A DNA stretch of 25,561 nt, taken from positions 1 through 25,561 of the forward strand of contig VFHF01000192.1 in NCBI GenBank assembly GCA_009392095.1, in the 5' to 3' direction. The position numbers and the translations under genes are program-made. Each line of letters begins with the position of its first letter. Within the stretch, counting starts at the first letter, position 1. This DNA is from SAR202 cluster bacterium. Its GTDB lineage: Bacteria; Chloroflexota; Dehalococcoidia; Lucifugimonadales; UBA3495. This document shows, one piece after another, positions 22,499 to 25,561 of this stretch. The notes beneath the pieces were generated by a model. The model was not told the DNA's origin and did no database searches. It saw only the letters and a program-made list of their open reading frames with translations.

Positions 22499-23551
22499 AT
22501 GTCTACTTATGTTTATGTCGCATCGCAGGACGACAACAAGATTTCTGTATTCACCATGGATGCTGGGACCGGCAAGCTAACGCCGAAGGCTGAAGTGCCC
22601 ATTTCCGATGGGCCACACTTGCTGGCGATTAGCCCAGACCGGAAAGTTCTTTACGTCGGACAACGCGGCCTTCCAGGGATATCCAGTTGGCGGATAGACC
22701 ACAACACGGGAGATATTACGCAGAATGGATCAGTATCGACTGACGGCTGGTCTGCCTCTTTATCCACTGACCGCAACGGCAAGTATTTGCTATCCGCTCA
22801 ATATCAAGCCGGGCATGTATCAATACACCCCCTAGGTGATGACGGATCGTTGGGAGCCCCTGCCACCGAACAACTGGCGACAGACATTGGCGCTCACGCT
22901 ATCTATACCGACCCATCCAATAGATTTGCTTATGTGCCTCACATCGCCCGACTATTTGATAACGTACTAGAACCCGTTAAGGACGAATTAGGGCCAAATG
23001 TGATTTATCAGTTCCGGTTCGATGAAAACACCGGGCATCTGACTCCAAACTCTCCTCTCAAGGTTGAACAGGATGGGAACCTCGGTCCTCGTTACTACTG
23101 TTTTCATCCCACCCGGGACATAGTCTATTTTTCTGATGAGCAGGGCTGCAGTGTCACCGCGTATCATATGGACTCTTCTGCCGGGACCCTGTCTGCCTTT
23201 CAAACGATAACGACCCTTCCCGAGGGTGTCACCCAAAGGAACACCTGCTCTCAGATTCAAATCTCTCCTTCCGGCAAATTTCTTTATGTTCCCAACCGTG
23301 GTCACAACAGCATCGCGTGCTTCTCCGTCGACGCCTCCACCGGTCGCCTGTCGGAAATTGGACAGGTGCCGACCGAAGCTGTGCCCAGTGCGTTCAGCCT
23401 CGACCCTGAAGGAAAGTTCGTCTTCGCCGTTGGTTCGGCGACCGGCCGCCTTGCTTCGTACCGCATAAACAGTGATATGGGTGGACTTACACCATTAGAG
23501 ACCTATTCAGTGGGCGCGAGACCAATGGGGGTGCTGGTCACATCGCTGTAG
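22499..23551 (+). CDS. Lactonase family beta-propeller protein
   Basis: This 350-residue protein has the 7-bladed propeller of the bacterial 6-phosphogluconolactonase/carboxy-cis,cis-muconate cyclase (PF10282-like) group. Repeated blade motifs can be seen, for example VYVASQDDNKISVFTMD, HLLAISPDRKVLYVGQRG, SGKFLYVPNRGHNSIACFSVD and FSLDPEGKFVFAVGSATGRLASYRI. There is no signal peptide. It has an ATG start with AGGAGGA 7 bases upstream. It starts 100 bp after the molybdenum hydroxylase in the same direction, so lactone opening after oxidation is a reasonable guess. The substrate is unknown and not all propeller proteins of this group are proven enzymes. Confidence 0.88.
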   Translation: MSTYVYVASQDDNKISVFTMDAGTGKLTPKAEVPISDGPHLLAISPDRKVLYVGQRGLPGISSWRIDHNTGDITQNGSVSTDGWSASLSTDRNGKYLLSAQYQAGHVSIHPLGDDGSLGAPATEQLATDIGAHAIYTDPSNRFAYVPHIARLFDNVLEPVKDELGPNVIYQFRFDENTGHLTPNSPLKVEQDGNLGPRYYCFHPTRDIVYFSDEQGCSVTAYHMDSSAGTLSAFQTITTLPEGVTQRNTCSQIQISPSGKFLYVPNRGHNSIACFSVDASTGRLSEIGQVPTEAVPSAFSLDPEGKFVFAVGSATGRLASYRINSDMGGLTPLETYSVGARPMGVLVTSL

Positions 23552-23638
23552 GTTACGCTCCTTCTAAATTCGATGCCATGGTTTTCATACGCAGATAGCC
23601 AGGTCGACATGTAACAATCGCTCGAGGACTTAAGACGC

Positions 23639-23860
23639 ATGCTTGTCGTGCCAATGTCTGGATCTGAACGGCATCATTGGTTCCAACAAAGAATCGGTAG
23701 CCCAGACAATCGGATGTTTGAAACTGATGGTTACGACAGCAGAGAGAAAGTTGAAGCAGCCCGAGAAAAGGTCAACGCCTTTTGGGCCGGCATGACTGAA
23801 TTCTTGACTGATGAATCCAGGATATTGGAAGGAGATTTCGTCTACGGTTTCAGACGATAA
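23639..23860 (+). CDS. Small hypothetical protein
   Basis: This 73-residue frame is unrecognised. It has a charged helical middle (DSREKVEAAREKVNAFWAGMTEFL) and ends FVYGFRR. It has an ATG start with GAGGA about 11 bases upstream. It follows the lactonase gene by 87 bp in the same direction and shares the AT-richer composition of that segment. It may be a real small protein or a chance frame. The 139 bp after it (23861-23999) hold nothing I can support beyond a weak AAGC/GCTT stem before a T-rich run near 23901-23922. Confidence 0.4.
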   Translation: MLVVPMSGSERHHWFQQRIGSPDNRMFETDGYDSREKVEAAREKVNAFWAGMTEFLTDESRILEGDFVYGFRR

Positions 23861-23999
23861 ACCTATCCGCACCACGTACATCACTAAAAAGAACCGACTC
23901 AAGCGAGAAGGCTTTTATTATTTCAGTGAAGGTTGTCGCTGCGTACCAGAACCAACCCTCTCATAGGTTATTCGTTATAGATTACTGAGCCGAATCCCC

Positions 24000-24515
24000 T
24001 CACTCTCCCACCTCTGGCACCAACACCACCAGCCTCATCCCCTTATCCACCCGGTCCCCTTCCTCGACCGACACCCTCTGCACAACTCCGTCCCGTGGAG
24101 ATTTGACTATCTGCTCGGTCTTCATTGACTCAACGATCACCAGGTCTTGGCCGGCTGTGACGGTGTCGTCCGCGGCTACGTGGACGGTTATCACTACTCC
24201 TGGCACCGGCGAGACTATGTCGTCGCTGGCTTGTTGGCCTGAGCGTCGGGCGCGGGCGATTGGGGTTGGGGGGCTGAAGACGTAGGACTCGCCGGAAATC
24301 CAGACGTGGACCTGCTGGCCGTAGCGGTGGGCCAGGAAAGGGACTGTGCGCCCGTCGTGTAGTTGGACGCTCCCCTCCCAGCGGCTTGGCGAAAAAAGCT
24401 TTACCTCGATTTCGGCGCCATCGCTAGCGGGCGCCTCGATCATCTCAGCCGATGGGGACAAATTGCCCTCACCAGACCCCGGTGGGTGTACCTGCTGTAA
24501 CCTTCGAGTGGTCAC
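24000..24515 (-). CDS. Biotin carboxyl carrier domain protein of an acyl-CoA carboxylase
   Basis: This 171-residue protein has a C-terminal biotinyl domain with VESMKTEQI, placing the biotinylated Lys at 132, preceded by VSPVPGVVITVHV and followed by SPRDGVVQRVSVEEGDRVDKG. Residues of about 35-85 form a small beta domain like the linker between carboxylase and carrier in methylcrotonyl/propionyl-CoA carboxylase alpha chains. The start is GTG, overlapping the stop of the upstream biotin carboxylase gene (GTGA). The single-chain alpha subunit is therefore split into two coupled proteins here. The carrier would bring carboxybiotin to a carboxyltransferase not present in this window. Confidence 0.88.
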   Translation of the reverse strand: MTTRRLQQVHPPGSGEGNLSPSAEMIEAPASDGAEIEVKLFSPSRWEGSVQLHDGRTVPFLAHRYGQQVHVWISGESYVFSPPTPIARARRSGQQASDDIVSPVPGVVITVHVAADDTVTAGQDLVIVESMKTEQIVKSPRDGVVQRVSVEEGDRVDKGMRLVVLVPEVGE

Positions 24516-25561
24516 GGTAAGGTGCTCTTGGGGAGCCCTTGCCAGGGTCCAGGCATGTCCTGTAAGGTTGCGGCCCCACGGCCTTTCCCGCTGGCGCGGC
24601 CTGCGGACTGCCAGAATCGCTCGGCTATCTGTGCCGCGGCCCCGCTCAGGCTAGCCGATTCCGGTGGGGAGGTCAGTTCCTGGTATTTACCGATGAAACC
24701 GGTGTCATAATCCCCCGATTGGAATTCCGGGTGGCTGATGGCTCGAATCAAGAAAGGTAGGTTGGTGGTAACGCCCAGCACCGGGAACGATTCCAGTGCC
24801 CGGAGCATCCGCCCGATGGACGTCTGCCGATCCGTTCCCCAGGCAACCAGCTTGGCTAGCATTGAGTCGTAGTAAGCGGTGATCTCCTGTCCCTCAGTAA
24901 CGCCTGAGTCCAGGCGGATGCCCATCCCCGACGGCGGGCGCCAGGCCAACAATTGCCCTGTGGCGGGCGCGAAGTTGTCGTAGGGGTCTTCGGCATAGAT
25001 ACGGCATTCCAACGCGTGACCCTGCGGCCGGATATCGTCTTGAGAGAAATCGATCAGCTCCCCACTCGCAATGCGGGTCTGCCATTCGACCATGTCCAAC
25101 TTCAGGGTCTCTTCCGTGACTGGGTGCTCTACCTGAATGCGGGCGTTCATCTCCAAAAAATAGTAATCTCCGGTCTGGGCGTCCACCAAGAATTCCACGG
25201 TGCCGGCATTGGTGTACCCGGCCGACTTGGCCATCGCTACCGCCGACGCTGCCATCTTATTTCTCAGGCTCTGGTCTAGGGCTGGCGAGGGCGTTTCTTC
25301 GATGACTTTCTGGTAGCGGCGTTGCACGCTGCATTCCCGCTCGAGAAGATGGATGGTGTTGCCGGAAGAGTCGGCCAGCACTTGGAACTCCACGTGGCGG
25401 GCCGCCGGTATGTACTGCTCCAAGAATACCCGGCCATCACCGAAGGCCGAGGCGGCCTCACGGCTGGCCGATTCCAGGGCTGGATACAAGTCTTGGACCC
25501 GTTCCACTACCCGCATGCCTCGGCCGCCACCGCCCGCTGCCGCCTTTACCAGCAAAGGAAA
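24512..25561 (-). CDS. Biotin carboxylase subunit of an acyl-CoA carboxylase (5' end outside window)
   Basis: This is a partial gene: the visible 349 codons are the C-terminal part, and the first roughly 160 residues lie beyond 25561. The visible part begins inside the ATP-grasp domain, at the glycine-rich loop KAAAGGGGRGM. ARHVEFQVLAD, ERECSVQRRYQKVIEETPSP, FLEMNARIQVEHPVTEE (catalytic Arg and ATP-binding residues) and HALECRIYAEDP follow, then the C-terminal domain with TAYYDSMLAKLVAWG and VLGVTTNLPFL. It carboxylates biotin with bicarbonate and ATP. It is translationally coupled to the carrier gene by a 4-bp overlap. The acyl-CoA served (acetyl, propionyl or methylcrotonyl) is not determinable here. 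Confidence 0.93.
   Translation of the reverse strand, partial: FPLLVKAAAGGGGRGMRVVERVQDLYPALESASREAASAFGDGRVFLEQYIPAARHVEFQVLADSSGNTIHLLERECSVQRRYQKVIEETPSPALDQSLRNKMAASAVAMAKSAGYTNAGTVEFLVDAQTGDYYFLEMNARIQVEHPVTEETLKLDMVEWQTRIASGELIDFSQDDIRPQGHALECRIYAEDPYDNFAPATGQLLAWRPPSGMGIRLDSGVTEGQEITAYYDSMLAKLVAWGTDRQTSIGRMLRALESFPVLGVTTNLPFLIRAISHPEFQSGDYDTGFIGKYQELTSPPESASLSGAAAQIAERFWQSAGRASGKGRGAATLQDMPGPWQGLPKSTLP

Noticed and set aside
19860..24000. Integrated element with attachment sites at tRNA-Trp
   Set aside because: The composition shift is suggestive, but I found no second copy of the tRNA 3' end downstream and no integrase, so no att sites are called.
1..25561. CRISPR array, rRNA, transposase or prophage genes
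   Set aside because: No regularly spaced direct repeats, rRNA-like sequence, or transposase or phage protein signatures were seen on either strand.

Overview
The window looks like a chromosomal segment of a free-living heterotrophic bacterium. The mix of family III (CaiB/BaiF) CoA-transferases, paired MaoC/hotdog dehydratases, luciferase-like flavin oxidoreductases, Gfo/Idh/MocA oxidoreductases, COG3618-type amidohydrolases, a DUF1501 protein and a molybdenum hydroxylase resembles what is reported for SAR202-like/Dehalococcoidia Chloroflexota. That placement is inference from gene content; there is no rRNA or marker gene here. Most of the window is GC-rich, with ATG, GTG and TTG starts and AGGAGG-type ribosome binding sites.

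Layout. (1) 340-3820, minus strand: five closely spaced genes reading DJ-1/PfpI protein, SRPBCC (AHSA1) protein, SAM methyltransferase, N-terminally truncated enoyl-CoA hydratase-like frame, CE4 polysaccharide deacetylase. (2) 3840-4310: intergenic DNA with a ~103-bp inverted-repeat element and a separate strong hairpin, then tRNA-Met(CAT). (3) 4453-8863, minus strand: DUF192 lipoprotein, PfkB-type kinase and two adjacent family III CoA-transferases, only one of which has a clear nucleophilic Asp. (4) 9000-10491, plus strand: two hotdog/MaoC-type subunits and a DUF4242-like small protein behind a recognisable promoter. It converges, with a 4-bp overlap, on an S26 signal-peptidase-like gene. 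(5) 11115-13262, plus strand: a tandem duplicate of Gfo/Idh/MocA oxidoreductases downstream of a perfect 10-bp dyad. (6) 13263-13409: a convergent intergenic region holding two inverted copies of a dispersed repeat also seen near position 241. (7) 13410-19333, minus strand: DUF1501 protein, LLM flavin oxidoreductase, MsrA, CPA2 antiporter with RCK domain, a small His-tailed protein, and a TIM-barrel amidohydrolase. (8) 19462-19931: promoter, tRNA-Ala(CGC), tRNA-Arg(CCT), tRNA-Trp(CCA) and a rho-independent terminator. (9) 20111-23860, plus strand: a visibly AT-richer segment with a 16-codon mini-ORF overlapping a solitary molybdopterin-binding xanthine dehydrogenase-type subunit, a lactonase-type beta-propeller protein and a small hypothetical. 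(10) 24000-25561, minus strand: a biotin carrier protein translationally coupled to a biotin carboxylase whose 5' end lies outside the window.

The common thread is CoA-ester and small organic acid catabolism: CoA transfer, hydration/dehydration, carboxylation, NAD(P)-dependent and molybdenum- or flavin-dependent oxidation, and lactone opening. This is mixed with housekeeping or stress genes (MsrA, antiporter, signal peptidase, tRNAs). I see no CRISPR array, transposase, phage module or rRNA. No single gene cluster looks like a wholly undescribed system. The most useful leads are the overlapping leader mini-ORF of the solitary molybdenum hydroxylase, the asymmetric CoA-transferase pair, and three non-coding inverted-repeat structures.
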